Shown: piece after piece, positions 15,001 to 22,921 of the stretch
Numbering within the stretch: the stretch's first letter is position 1
Layout: every line of letters starts with the position of its first letter
Assembly (NCBI GenBank): GCA_037974335.1
Contig: CM075743.1
Coordinates: 7,808,449 to 7,872,448, forward strand
Reading direction: 5' to 3'
From: Prionace glauca
Taxonomy: Eukaryota; Chordata; Chondrichthyes; Carcharhiniformes; Carcharhinidae
DNA: 64,000 nucleotides
The notes under the pieces: generated by a model
Told to the model about the DNA's origin: nothing
Seen by the model: only the letters and a program-made list of their open reading frames with translations
Databases searched by the model: none
Translations under genes and position numbers: made by a program

Positions 15001-18000
15001 GTCATTTGTGCGCAGTTTCTCCCGAGGCGGGCAGGTTGAGTTGGGAATTTTCCAAATTCTCCCGACCTACCTCCGGAATGAAAGTCGAGGCCAATGTCTC
15101 AACAGTTAATCAAGAGGCTTCTTTTACCATCCAAACAATATGACAACTCCAGGTTAATTCACTTGTAATGTTGGACTCTGTTCGGCTGACCTCAGTCTCT
15201 TGAGTCACCCATTACATCAGGAAGCCTCTGGATCTTGGTCAATTCTTTGGAGGGATTCTATAGGGGAGGTGATGGCCTAGTGATATTATTGCTGGACTGT
15301 TAGTGAATGTTCTGGGGATTTGGGTTTGAATCCTGCCATGGCAGACAGCCAAATTCAAATTCAATGAAATGGAACTGGGATATAGAATCACCTGATGACC
15401 ACGAAAGTGTTGTTATTGTCTGAATTTTACTTTTTTTCTGAATGCGAGCTCCCAACATTGGATTTATGTAACATAAGTCAGTTTTCCCGACCGCTGCCTT
15501 CTCGCTGCCAGACTCTGCACTGCTCGGGATATCGGAGCTGTCTGTTTCCCCACGGATAAAACATGGATTGAACATTTCAGTCGAGATGAATAAAGATAAT
15601 CACTGAGAAACATACCGTCAGATATTTGAAGCTCGACAGCATACATTGGATCGAGAAGCTCAGTTCTTTCAATCCCACAGCTGTACCATCCTGCATCTCC
15701 TAAGTGAAGATCCTTCATAGTGACAACAAATACTCCTTGTGACTTGTTATCTCTGATTGATATTCTGCCATTTCGAGAAATTGTCTTTGCGATAACCTGA
15801 CACTGGCGAGTATTGCCGCGACACCAATATTTAATATGTGAATTGTACCGTGCATCATAGTGACAATTTATTGTGATTGCTCTTCCCACAATTCCTGTTA
15901 CTTTCTGTTCTGCCCACAATTCACCTGAAACTGAGACAACATTTCAGAAATTGAACAGGAAATAATTGCTTCATTCAAATACGTACATTCTTATGAGTTA
16001 AATTCCATGCAGATTAACATAATCATTAAATAGAGATTTTTCACAATCTCAGGATGTCCCAAAGTATTTCACAATCAATGGTTTACTTTTCAAACATTTT
16101 GGGGTATTTTCTTGACTCACAGGTAGGAGCTGGGAGAGCAGATAGGACTGGAAATTGAGGTTCTGCCTCATACTGTGGGGTTTCACTCCAGTGTGTAACA
16201 GAAATAGACATGGGGCAGCACAGTGATTAACATTGCTGTCTCAGAGCGCCAGGGAATTGGGTTCGATTCCCGGCGTGGGTCAGTATCCGTGTGGAGTTTG
16301 CTCGTTCTCCCCGTGTCTGCGTGGTTTCCTCCAAGTGCTCTGGTTTCCTCCCACATCCTGAAAGATGCGCTGGTTAGGTGCATTGACCTGAACAAGTGCC
16401 GGATTATGGTGACTAGAGACCTTTCACAGTAACTTCATTGCAGTGTTAATGTAAGCCTTGCTTTTGATTAATAAATAAACTTTAACTTTTAGACCCTTGT
16501 ACAGACCTGAGAATTTTGGGACGTTGCCAGTGGATGCGTTGGGGGTTAGACATGAATTTGATGCTGGCAAGGGGGGATATTCGGATCGTGGGTGGGCTGC
16601 GGATGTCAGGGAGTTATCTTTGCAGGCCTTGGTGATGGGTGGCCTAGGGGAATGGCTGGAGGTCTGTCGGGATTTAAATGCCTCCTGGGGAGGTGAGTGG
16701 AAACACAGTAAAAAGTCTGACAACACCAGGTTTTAGTCCAACCGATTTATTTGATAATATTCTCACAAGCAAGCAAGCTTTCGATGGGGCAGCCTCTTCG
16801 TCAGGTGAATGGAGAGTGAGTGGAAATCAGGGGGAGGTTTGGGTGAATTTGGGGAAACAGAGTCCTTTTTGTTTGCCGTGGGGGGGTTTGGGGGTGGTGA
16901 GAGGTCTGGGGAGGGTGAGAGGGGAATGAAGGGAGTGTGGAAAACTGGAAGTGTGGTGTTGTGTGAGGTTTCAGCAGAATTTCCATCTTCTCAACTTTGT
17001 TGCTGCAACCTGTACTGCAGGAGGAATTGGAGATGATGAGAACATTGCTGACAAACATAGAAAGGAAAGAGATTGAGGTTTGGTCAGGGAAGATTCAGAA
17101 ATTCGGAGACTGATCACTGAGCAGGACCGAAGGAACTTAGAAACTACAAACAGGAGTAGGCCATTCAGCCCTTCGAGCCTGCTCCACCATTCATTTTGAT
17201 CATGGCTGATCATTGAATTCAATATCCTGATCCCCTCTTCCCCCGACATCCTTTTGACCGCTTTAGCCCCAAGAACTATATCTAATTTCTTCTCAAAACA
17301 TTTTGGCCTCAATTACATTCTGTGGGAGTGAATTCCACATTCACCGCCCTCTGGGTGAAGAAATTTGTCCTCGCCTCAGTTCTAAAAGGTCTATCCCTTA
17401 AACTATGACCCCCTAGTTCAGGACCCCCACCATTGGGAACATTCTTGGTGAATTTACCTTTTCTAATCCTGTTAGAATTTTATAGGTTTCTATGAGATCC
17501 CCCTGCATCCTTCTAAATTCCAGTGAATCTAACCCTAACCGACTTAGTCTCCCCTCATATAAACCACATCCACTAGTCCTCCTCAATCAAAGTTACATCC
17601 TCAAAGAATTCTAATAGTTTCATCAAGCATGATTTAGCTTCTGTAAATCCATGCTGACTTTGTCTGATACCACTGCCTTCCAAATGCCGAGTTACTAAAT
17701 TCTTGATAATCGATGCGAGCAACTTCCTCTCGACTGACGTTAGTCTCGCTGGTCTATAGTTCCCTGTTTTGTCTTTACCTCCCTTTGTGAACTACGGGCT
17801 TACATTAACTATTCTCCAATCTGTAGGAACCAGTCCAGAATCTAAAGAGTTCTGGAAAATGCTCACTAATGGATCTACTATTTCCTGGGCCACTTCTTTA
17901 AGTACTCTGGGATGAAGATTATCAGGACCTGAAGATTTATTCACCTTCAATCCCACCAATTTCCTCAAAACCATTTCTCTACGAATGCTGATTTCCTTCA

Positions 18001-19184
18001 GCTTCTCACTTAACCGTGTTTCGCGCCATATTTCTGTTATATTATTCATATCTTCCTTTATGAAAACTGAAGCAAAGTACAAGTTTAACTCATCAGCCGT
18101 TTCTTTATTCCCCATTATGAACTCGCCCGTTTCTGACTTAAGGGCCTACATTTGTTTTAAAATGTACATAAAAAGCAAATACAAAATAAAAAAGACCTTT
18201 CATTTTAAAAATGTGACTCATCTCAATTTTGAAAAACTAAATTGTCCTCAAATTCCCATTCACAATGAATGTTGCTGTTTTGCTTCGTTGCTAAATATTT
18301 CCATGGTGCGATAATGTAATCACAAGGAGTTACTGTACAAAATCTCACAAATATTAACAATTTATATTTGCTGAGTATTTTCATCCTTTAAATACAGATG
18401 ACTTCCCAAATCTATAAAAAGATGAAGCAGACTCAGCAAATTTGTGTTTCTGTTCCCAATAGCTTGTTCTTCTGAGAACTGGTCACCAGCCTGAATTTGG
18501 AGATGCTGCCGTTGGACTGGGCTACACACAGTAAGAAGTCTGATAACACCAGGTTTAAGTCCAACCGATTTATTTCATAGTAAACTCACAAGCTTTCGGG
18601 GTTTGCCCCTTCGTCAGGAGAATGGAGAGTTCTGGCCTCAGACAGAGCAGATAACAGCACAGTGTTGTCAGACTTCTTACTGTGTTCACCAGCCTGAATC
18701 CAGAGACTGTAGCATAAGGGACACCACTCCACATCAAGACATGGCTGATTGAGTATCTCTCCCTCTTGCCTTCACTGTATTGGAAGAATTTTGCAGGTTG
18801 ACCATTTACCTGTTCCATCCCATCTTCCATTCCCATAAAGAGCAGGAGCCGGAAGACCAGAATCCTCAGGCTGTCCATGTCCCACTGCGGCTGCCAGAGA
18901 GGATGGAAAATCAGAAGCTCAGACAAATCTCCGTTCGCTGCAGTGGGATGGGAAAATCCCGGCTGCGAGCGAGGTCGGAGAATCTGCTCCAGAGACTCTA
19001 CCCACTGCAAGGAGAAACCTCCTTTTGTGCTTTTACAGGTCTCCAAATATTTAAACATCTCTCTCTGTCTCATATGTTTGCATAACCGGCAGACTAGAGT
19101 TAAACTAACACTGATTATCTGACTGTCCAGCTCTGGCTGTTACTCACCGGGCAGAGAGGAAAGGAGGAGAATCAAAATCCACAT
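1..19184 (-). CDS. Gene A: V-C2-V-C2 immunoglobulin-superfamily receptor (MDIR/CD300-pIgR/FcR-like), 3' end missing
   Basis: Spliced gene read right to left. Exons seen: signal 19148-19184, V1 15616-15924, C2a 8794-9117, V2 6008-6313, C2b 2353-2676, stalk 983-1100 and the first 52 nt of the transmembrane exon (1-52). The four Ig exons are phase 1-1, the stalk exon is phase 1-2, and every exon has AG/GT borders and stays open. The V domains resemble CD300/pIgR (KYWC and WYSCGI motifs) and the C2 domains resemble FcRL domains. The protein should be a type I surface receptor on leukocytes; expression is inferred from the family, not seen. It differs from gene B by four residues in V1, four in V2 and a block in C2a. 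Its transmembrane exon has a Leu-to-Phe change next to the window edge. The tail lies outside the window. Confidence 0.85.
432..500. repeat. Short interspersed repeat fragment
   Basis: CTCTCCACAGATGCTGCC and the following GAGATTTTCCAGCA match one arm of the palindromic repeat at 10717-10945. Also in units 2 and 3 near 27556 and 55371. Confidence 0.5.
983..1100 (-). CDS. Gene A exon 6: Ser/Thr-rich stalk
   Basis: 118 nt, phase 1 to phase 2, between acceptor TTAATCAG and donor GTACAG. Encodes DESEHYPHVSIGAEYTCEV, then a run rich in Thr and Ser (TTKSPTTSVMSSGSTPVSE), a typical O-glycosylated membrane-proximal stalk. The GAEYTCEV part looks like an Ig F strand, so the exon may derive from a degenerate Ig domain; its Cys could also dimerise. 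Phase agreement with both neighbours is the main support. Confidence 0.75.
1720..1775. repeat. C-rich low-complexity tract (G-rich on gene strand)
   Basis: Runs of up to 16 C, then CCACCACCAC. On the transcribed strand this is a G-quadruplex-prone tract in the intron between C2b and stalk. Lengths differ at the unit 2 (28845) and unit 3 (56666) copies. Confidence 0.7.
2353..2676 (-). CDS. Gene A exon 5: C2b domain (FcR-like C2-set)
   Basis: A 108-codon phase 1-1 exon with acceptor TTTCTTTCCCACAG and donor GTAAGTG. Starts EPVSVPELRFLSPPNASC and has SVSCES, YTWYEK, LHCQSF, YYCTASNNQG and INRS. Extra Cys in NASC, LHC and KDCS could form a second disulfide. Very close to C2a across the central strands. 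Identical to gene B C2b in protein, with one silent T/C difference in the DCS codon. Confidence 0.93.
2975..4366 (+). mobile_element. CR1/L2-type LINE 3' fragment with nested SINE, unit 1
   Basis: Translation shows a decayed reverse transcriptase (GSVLGPHKFAIYINYLDEG, LEKLSEWA, NVDKCEVTHF); the catalytic FADD place reads FVDH. Downstream text matches the C-terminal LINE region (TTCTTCACGCAGAAGGTGGT). Interrupted at 3766-4127. Lies in the intron between V2 and C2b, opposite to the gene. Confidence 0.8.
3766..4127 (+). mobile_element. tRNA-derived SINE nested in LINE, unit 1
   Basis: B-box-like GGTTCAAATCC near 3834, a body ending TGCCCATGTCCCATAAATG and a short A tail. It splits the LINE between GATGAGGAA and ACTTCTTCACG, so it is younger than the LINE. 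Confidence 0.7.
4400..4738 (-). mobile_element. LINE reverse-transcriptase fragment, reverse strand, unit 1
   Basis: On the minus strand DPDGLHSRVLEKAA matches the SPGPNGMHPRILKEM block of the longer LINE at 12945. Heavily decayed. Confidence 0.6.
4871..5953. mobile_element. 1.08-kb GC-rich insertion in the V2-C2b intron, unit 1
   Basis: The introns after V1 and V2 are homologous (TTTTATC...GTCTGGCAGC...GGGAAACTGAC), but this block splits the V2 version. It is GC-rich with GTGCATGCAC-like and repeated TTGGGCAGTGCC motifs. No coding sense; family unknown. The unit 1 copy carries an extra 16 bp (doubled GATCGCTGGTCAGC near 5032) absent from units 2 and 3. Confidence 0.6.
6008..6313 (-). CDS. 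Gene A exon 4: V2 domain (CD300/pIgR-like V-set)
   Basis: A 102-codon phase 1-1 exon with acceptor TGTCTCCTCAG and donor GTGCGTT. It carries RGIVGRAITIDCHY, KYWCHG, TQQC, TSITDNKT (N-glycosylation site), VFVVTMKDL, GDAGWYSCGIE and YNVKLQIS. All four CD300-type cysteines are present. His follows KYWC where genes B and C have Arg, and Gly replaces Arg before VFVV. V1 and V2 clearly differ but share motifs and flanking intron, so they are an internal duplication. Confidence 0.92.
6863..7000 (-). mobile_element. HE1-type SINE 3' tail, unit 1
   Basis: Reverse complement of the SINE tail ending in CACTAATAAATAAACTTT; the tRNA head is missing. Confidence 0.7.
7131..7470. repeat. Degenerate minisatellite, unit 1
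   Basis: About five imperfect 60-90-bp units, each starting (A/C)AGTGCTGGAGG and ending CAGGGATGTTCCATTGT. It gives rise to several open but meaningless frames. Confidence 0.65.
7976..8575. repeat. Unclassified interspersed repeat in the C2a-V2 intron, unit 1
   Basis: Shares GCACATGCACAGTG and GGCACTGGCCAATGGGCA-type motifs with the 4871-5953 insertion, so it is probably a relative. No coding signal. Confidence 0.45.
8794..9117 (-). CDS. Gene A exon 3: C2a domain (FcR-like C2-set)
   Basis: A 108-codon phase 1-1 exon with donor GTAAGTG and acceptor TTCCTACAG. Visible: GGSVSVSCES (B strand), LPIQYTWYEK (C strand Trp), LDLHCQSF, HQYYCTASNNQG (F strand), SEMVTVSV (G strand). It resembles FCRL C2 domains (GSPPI.Y..Y and CEANNGLG). 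Its N-terminal part reads PPNASCSGG, as in the C2b exons, where genes B and C have another sequence; this suggests conversion from C2b. IHRS replaces the INRS glycosylation site of the other copies. Confidence 0.92.
9118..9640. other. Non-repetitive intron sequence after V1, upstream of C2a, unit 1
   Basis: I see no exon, RNA gene or repeat here beyond the C2a branch/acceptor region. The same holds for 36238-36760 in unit 2. Confidence 0.5.
9645..9835. repeat. Direct repeat, left copy, unit 1
   Basis: TTTTGAATGTAAGTCAACGA through TTCCTGTAAAGG recurs 0.8 kb away at 10433-10625 with moderate divergence; an interspersed or locally duplicated sequence older than the tandem units. Confidence 0.6.
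10433..10625. repeat. Direct repeat, right copy, unit 1
   Basis: Partner of 9645-9835 (TTTTGAATGTAAGTCAATGA, AAATGGGCAGTTTTTCC). Confidence 0.6.
10717..10945. repeat. Palindromic interspersed repeat, unit 1
   Basis: GAGCCAACATTTCGAG is followed about 45 bp later by the inverted CTCGAAACATTGGC, with outer arms TCTGACAGCATCTGTGGAG and CTGCTGAGATTTTCCAGC. A common shark repeat of unknown class. Confidence 0.65.
11190..11860 (+). mobile_element. HE1-type SINEs, damaged and partly doubled, unit 1
   Basis: Head GGTTAGCACTGCT near 11210, two copies of the CATTCTC...CGGTTTCCTC core (11290 and 11450), and the other tail type ending GTAGGGATTCTATGAG. Two SINEs in series, or one with an internal duplication. 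Confidence 0.7.
12541..12840 (+). mobile_element. HE1-type SINE, unit 1
   Basis: tRNA-like head with GGGTTTGATTCCTGG, core GTTTGCACATTCTCCCC, tail GTTAATGTAAGCCTACTTG and AATAAATAAAC plus T run. Confidence 0.8.
12945..14998 (+). mobile_element. 5'-truncated CR1-type LINE, unit 1
   Basis: Reverse transcriptase blocks in order: SPGPNGMHPRIL, NYRPVSLMSVVGKMLE, HGFIKGKSC, VVFLDFQKAFDKVPHKKL, SGVPQGSVLGP, FADDTKIGGT, then RRNFFTQRVVNLWNSLP. Two in-frame stops interrupt the frame (TAG at 13963 after VNGCYSD, and TAG at 14266 after GEKLQ). The endonuclease is missing. Ends in TTCTTATGTTCTTAT. Lies in the V1-C2a intron, antisense to the gene. Confidence 0.92.
15262..15430 (+). mobile_element. tRNA-derived SINE fragment, unit 1
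   Basis: GGTTTGAATCCTGCCATGGCAG head and CCTGATGACC body match the SINE at 3766, but it stops after about 170 bp. It lies 186 bp from the V1 donor. Confidence 0.65.
15616..15924 (-). CDS. Gene A exon 2: V1 domain (CD300/pIgR-like V-set)
   Basis: A 103-codon phase 1-1 exon between acceptor CAGTTTCAG and donor GTATG. Motifs in order: GIVGRAITINCHY (B strand Cys), KYWCRG and RQCQV (the extra Cys pair typical of CD300/pIgR V domains), RISIRDNKS, VFVVTMKDL, GDAGWYSCGIE (F strand Cys), YAVELQIS (G strand). N-K-S is a possible glycosylation site. The BC loop reads DARYNSHI, against DTRYKSHN in gene B. Confidence 0.93.
16212..16492 (+). mobile_element. HE1-type SINE, unit 1
   Basis: Head GGGGCAGCACAGTG, B box GGGTTCGATTCCCGG, core CTCTGGTTTCCTCCCAC, tail AATAAATAAACTTTAAC. 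Intron 1 of gene A. Confidence 0.8.
16704..16815 (+). mobile_element. 112-bp element present only in unit 1, flanked by 11-bp duplications
   Basis: GTGAGTGGAAA occurs at 16693-16703 and again at 16816-16826, and unit 2 has a single uninterrupted copy near 43815. The insert (CACAGTAAAAAGTCTGACAA through CTTCGTCAGGTG) belongs to the same family as the repeats at 18526 and 23590. Confidence 0.75.
17134..18158 (-). mobile_element. CR1-type LINE remnant, reverse strand, unit 1
   Basis: On the minus strand: ADELNLYFASVFIKEDMNN, GPDNLHPRVLKEVAQEI, SIFQNSLDSGLVPTDW, and a 3' end GAATGGCCTACTCCTG. Its 5' part was lost with a larger deletion at 18158. One SSGPD replaces the SPGPD of unit 2. Confidence 0.8.
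18526..18690. repeat. Repeat bounded by 23-bp inverted repeats, unit 1
   Basis: Starts CACAGTAAGAAGTCTGATAA and ends with its near-perfect inverse (TCAGACTTCTTACTGTG). The middle has CACAAGCTTTCGGGG. A widespread shark repeat; class unknown to me. Confidence 0.6.
19148..19184 (-). CDS. Gene A exon 1: signal peptide
   Basis: Reads MWILILLLSSLP plus one base, then donor GTGAGTA (19141-19147). The ATG at 19182-19184 is chosen because it opens a hydrophobic leader that ends in phase 1, matching the V1 acceptor. The leader continues GELWA into exon 2, with likely cleavage near that Ala. Confidence 0.85.
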
Positions 19185-19330
19185 TGTTCTGTTGGAGATC
19201 AGATCAGTGCTTGTCGTCAGTCCCCCAGCTCCTGTGTCTCACAACCTGAAATGAGGGTCAAAAATAAATTCTACCGGAAAATTAAACGAAGAAGAAGACA
19301 GCAGGAAATGGGGTCATGAAACCACAGTCA
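19185..19330 (-). promoter_or_regulatory. Putative 5' UTR/promoter of gene A
   Basis: The 146 bases before the leader ATG hold two ETS-like cores on the plus strand, ACCGGAAA (about 19273) and GCAGGAAAT (19301), the kind bound by PU.1/ETS factors at myeloid receptor genes. CATTTCAG near 19245 could be an acceptor of a non-coding first exon. Nothing fixes the start site. Confidence 0.2.
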
Positions 19331-20280
19331 GTCACTTGGCAAAATCTGGCTCCTCAGAACCTGAAGTTCTGTCAGTTTCATTTTGCAGAAGTAATTATTG
19401 TTAAAAGAATGTAAAATTCTGGAAACAAGGTGTTAAAAAGTCAGAGCCTATGGATAATACTGACCCAAGGCAAGTTTTATTCTTAATTGTGTGTGGAGAT
19501 GACAACCTCTGCAATTTTTACAATGTTAAAGCACGTGGGGCAGAATTCAGTCAGAAAAGGATCTCAATTCACAGAGAGAAGGCTGTGGGTGAAAGGAAAT
19601 TGTGATTGAGTAAGTGGGAGGAGGATTCAATTCCAAATTGAGGATACAACTACTCAACGCCCTGTGACATGGGGCCGTGTATTTGCCAAGACAGAGATGG
19701 TGATGAATGATCCTGGTGAGCGACATATTGTTTAAACATTGATCTGAACTTTACGCACTGGAAGTGGGCGTGTGGCGCTCCTGATCACCCCAGGAATGGC
19801 ACACAATTATGGCTGGAGGGTGACATCATTGCATCATCTCACAATATTTTCTTCAGTTGGTAGACGCAGAATGTGGAAAAGTATCGTCACAATTAAAGGG
19901 GTGCGGAGCCAATGGTGAATCACCCTGGGTAACTCCCTCCTGAAAATGTCCCACTGTGCCACTGTTGCCTCTGCTGCTGGTGGGACAGGGCATACCCGGG
20001 GTGGGGGCGGGGGTGAGGGCGATCATAGAGTGACTTACCTTTCTATTTGTGAGCCCGATGTCTCAGAGGTTCCCCATCGCTGGCAGCTTGGTTGGAGGCA
20101 ACTGGCAGACCCTGATGCCCTGTAGGCCCTGATTAACTTGCCAGCCTTGCTCTGGCAAGTGTAGTTGGTGCAAGCCTCAATGGAGTGGGAGATTCCAGTG
20201 CCATATTCTGGGGGGGGCCTCAATTTCTCCAACTCCCCCCACCCCTCTTCATTCCAGAAGGGTCGGGCGACCAGATCCCC
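19331..20280. other. Intergenic DNA upstream of gene A
   Basis: Between the gene A leader and the gene B tail. No exon or clear repeat recognised here. The 19,980-20,180 part is GC-rich with LTCQSKAG-type open frames of no known family. Units 1 and 2 match with scattered changes. Confidence 0.4.
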
Positions 20281-20311
20281 ACAAGTGTGGGGGGGGGGGG
20301 GGTGGGGGGGG
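20281..20311. repeat. G tract, unit 1
   Basis: G runs broken only by single T bases; the unit 2 counterpart is much longer (48457-48510). Confidence 0.7.
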
Positions 20312-20964
20312 AAGTTGGGCTATAATAAACCCCGTTGGAATGAAACACTGTTGGTGGGGAAGGGGTGAACAGGCCCGGAGACTTCAGTCCCAATCCTGCT
20401 AATAATATTTAAATTGGATTTGAATGATGATTTGAACAAATTATGCAGCTCTGCTCCAGAGATCGCGCAGAGCTGATGGCGCCGGAATTCTGGCACATGG
20501 AGACTCCTGGAGGCCGTAATGTCCAGCAAGGAGTCCCCGAAATGGCCTATCCACTGGGCACTATCGAGCAGTGCAGCGACATGGGAGAATCGTCCCCGTG
20601 TTTTATCTTTTGTCTTCTTACATTTCCCCTTATGCTTCTTAAAAATTTCTATTTCTCAGAACATATGACACCACTTTTTTAAGAGCATTTTCCAAATTGC
20701 AAAACCTTCTTTTGCAATTCAAAGAATTGCAAAACCCTTTGAACTTTAGCAACTGAATACAAGAAAGCTTCCTTATCTCCTGATGCAGATTTCTACCCAT
20801 GTCTTCTTCACATTCTGAAAATTCAGCTTGGCCAGATTTACTCAAAGTGCATTCCTTGCACACTCAGATTTCTTTGATATCTTTACTCCTGCAGATTACT
20901 CGTCCCAGTTTAAGTGAATTAGTCACATGTAGAGATCCATAACGCAGTTCACAGAACAACACAG

Positions 20965-21314
20965 GCGGCATGGTAGCACAGTGGTTAGCACTGCTGCTTC
21001 ACAGCTCCAGGGTCCTGGGTTCGATTCCCGGCTCGGGTCACTGCCTGTGTGGAGTTTGCACATTCTCCTCGTGTCTGCGTGGGTTTTCTCCGGGTGCTCC
21101 GGTTTCCTCCCACAGTCCAAAGATGTGCGGGTTAGGTTCATTGGCTATGCTAAAATTGCCCCTTAGTATCCTGGGATGTGTAGGTTAGAGGGATTAGCGG
21201 GTAAATGTGTAGGGATATGGGGATAGGGTCTGGGTGGGATTGTGTTCGGTGCAGACTCGATGGGCCGAAGGGCCTGTTTCTGCACTGTAGGGTTCTATGT
21301 AGGGTTCTATGTTA
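20965..21314 (+). mobile_element. HE1-type SINE present only in unit 1
   Basis: Complete head (GCGGCATGGTAGCACAGTGG, GGGTTCGATTCCCGG), core and tail (GTAGGGTTCTATG twice). Flanked by AACACAG-like duplications. Unit 2 has the empty site at 49140/49141. The least decayed SINE in the window. Confidence 0.88.
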
Positions 21315-22087
21315 AACACAGAATGAGATCAGGTGAGTGTGATGCGCCCTCACCACTGGGCAACACCAGCTGACCTAATCCACGAATGCGCACTAACATG
21401 CCTGTGACTGCGCTGGTGATTGGTCAGAAGGAGGATGTGACATAGGTGCATCTATGAGCAGCTCCTCCCCGGGCATCAAGGGAGGGACCCTGTCGTCTCT
21501 CTGGGGTTGTGAAGGTGGCACATCTGAGGGAGGAAGAGTAAATGTGAGTCACAACCATCATTACAAAGTCACAGTGCATGTATTGTGGCCGCTTCTCACA
21601 ATGGACAACAGACTCGATAAGAACACATTGGCATTGATTGGTAAATTGGGAAGCAGAGTGCCCAGGGGCATTGTATGCCTGCTTGGCATGAGATGCAGCT
21701 CCTGAAGCCATGATTGCTACTCCGACAGATAATATCCTTCCAGGCACAGACAGATTCTGTACAGCTCCCTGAGGCTTCTGACCACTTCTTGGCAGCCCTC
21801 AGCGAGTTCCCTGTCCACTTTCAAATCCCCCCTCCCCCAGAAACCCCATTGCACCTAGTACATGCCCTGCTGCCACCCATACAAGTTGATAGTGAGCCAT
21901 TCCCCACATGTTTCTCACTGGCCGGCCAGAATGGAATAGGGGTCAGGGGGTTGAACAGGGACAGCAGTGGATATCACACACGCCTCCAGGCTGCTAATCA
22001 TGCTTCCACGTCAAGCCTAAAATTCAGAGCATAGAGGGTATCAGACAGGCTTAAAACCTTGCCATCAGCCCTGTGTGTCTCCACTCA

Positions 22088-22430
22088 CAGGGTGGCACGG
22101 TAGCACAGTGGTTAGTGCTGCTGCTTCATAGCTCCAGGGACCTGGGTTTGATTCTCGTGTCACTGTTTATGTAGATTCTCCTCGTGTCTGCGTGGGTTCT
22201 CTCCAGGTGCTCCGGTTTCTTCCCATAGTCCAAAGATGTTCGGGTTAGGTTGATTGGCCAAGCTAAAAATCGGTCTTCGTGTCCTGGGATTTGTAGGATA
22301 GAGGGGTCAGTTGGTAAATATGTAGAGATCTCGGGGTAGGACCTGGGTGGGATTGTGGTTGGTGCAGACTCGATGGACCGAATGGCCTCTTTCTGTACTG
22401 TAGGGTTTCTATGATTCTATGATTCTACTC
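22088..22430 (+). mobile_element. HE1-type SINE, unit 1
   Basis: Head GGGTGGCACGGTAGCACAG, tail with TCTATGATTCTATGATTC. Shared with unit 2, so older than the duplication. The B box part has a deletion. Confidence 0.8.
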
Positions 22431-22697
22431 TGCTGAAGGCAGCTCCCCCAGCTCCTGGCTGAAGGGCAACTCTGTGACATGTGAGGAGATTGGGACATTG
22501 GAGACATCACCTGGAGTCTAAACCAAGTAAAATATAGCAGTGATCCATACTGGGAAATGTCCCTGATACTCTGGATAAACTCCACTGGAACATTTGGATA
22601 CATTTGGGGATCCATTGCCCTTGGCTCTGTCAACAAGCACCTGAACTCTCTGCAGTCGGGTCAACAGAGTCCGAGTGTCAGCAATAGAGTTTGGAAT

Positions 22698-22921
22698 TCA
22701 AATCCTGTTTTTTGTACGGAGCTGTGCTTCAATCACATTCTGTTCAATATTGATTCCACAAAGACACTGGGATTGGAGACTCTCGATGCAACTTTCTTCA
22801 TATTCAGGAGATTGAACAGTTATTTCAATGAGATTCCCTCCATATCCGTAATTCCCGATGTTCTGTGTCTGACATGTTGCAGTAAATGTCGAAAGTTGAC
22901 ATGGAGAAAGATTGTAAAAGT
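22698..22921 (-). pseudogene. Unassigned open segment with Ig-like end, unit 1
   Basis: Open minus-strand reading with STFTATCQTQ, NYGYGGNLIEITVQ and SPEYEESC, ending in TGA at 22698. The Cys followed by a Gly-rich and hydrophobic strand recalls the F-G strands of a V domain, but the framing is poor and a SINE abuts it at 22922. It could also be a tail exon (phase 0 after CATGTCAG). I do not recognise it. Confidence 0.25.

Noticed and set aside
18570-19073. 167-codon minus-strand open frame just after the gene A leader exon
   Set aside because: It runs into the inverted-end repeat at 18526-18690, contains no recognisable domain, and sits in intron 1 with no acceptor in the phase needed.
21000-21040. 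tRNA-like A and B boxes
   Set aside because: These are heads of SINEs; no cloverleaf followed by a real tRNA end.
22698-22800. Tyrosine motifs SPEYEES and NYGYGG as ITIM/ITSM
   Set aside because: Neither has I/V/L/S or T at -2 and a hydrophobic residue at +3 of the tyrosine.
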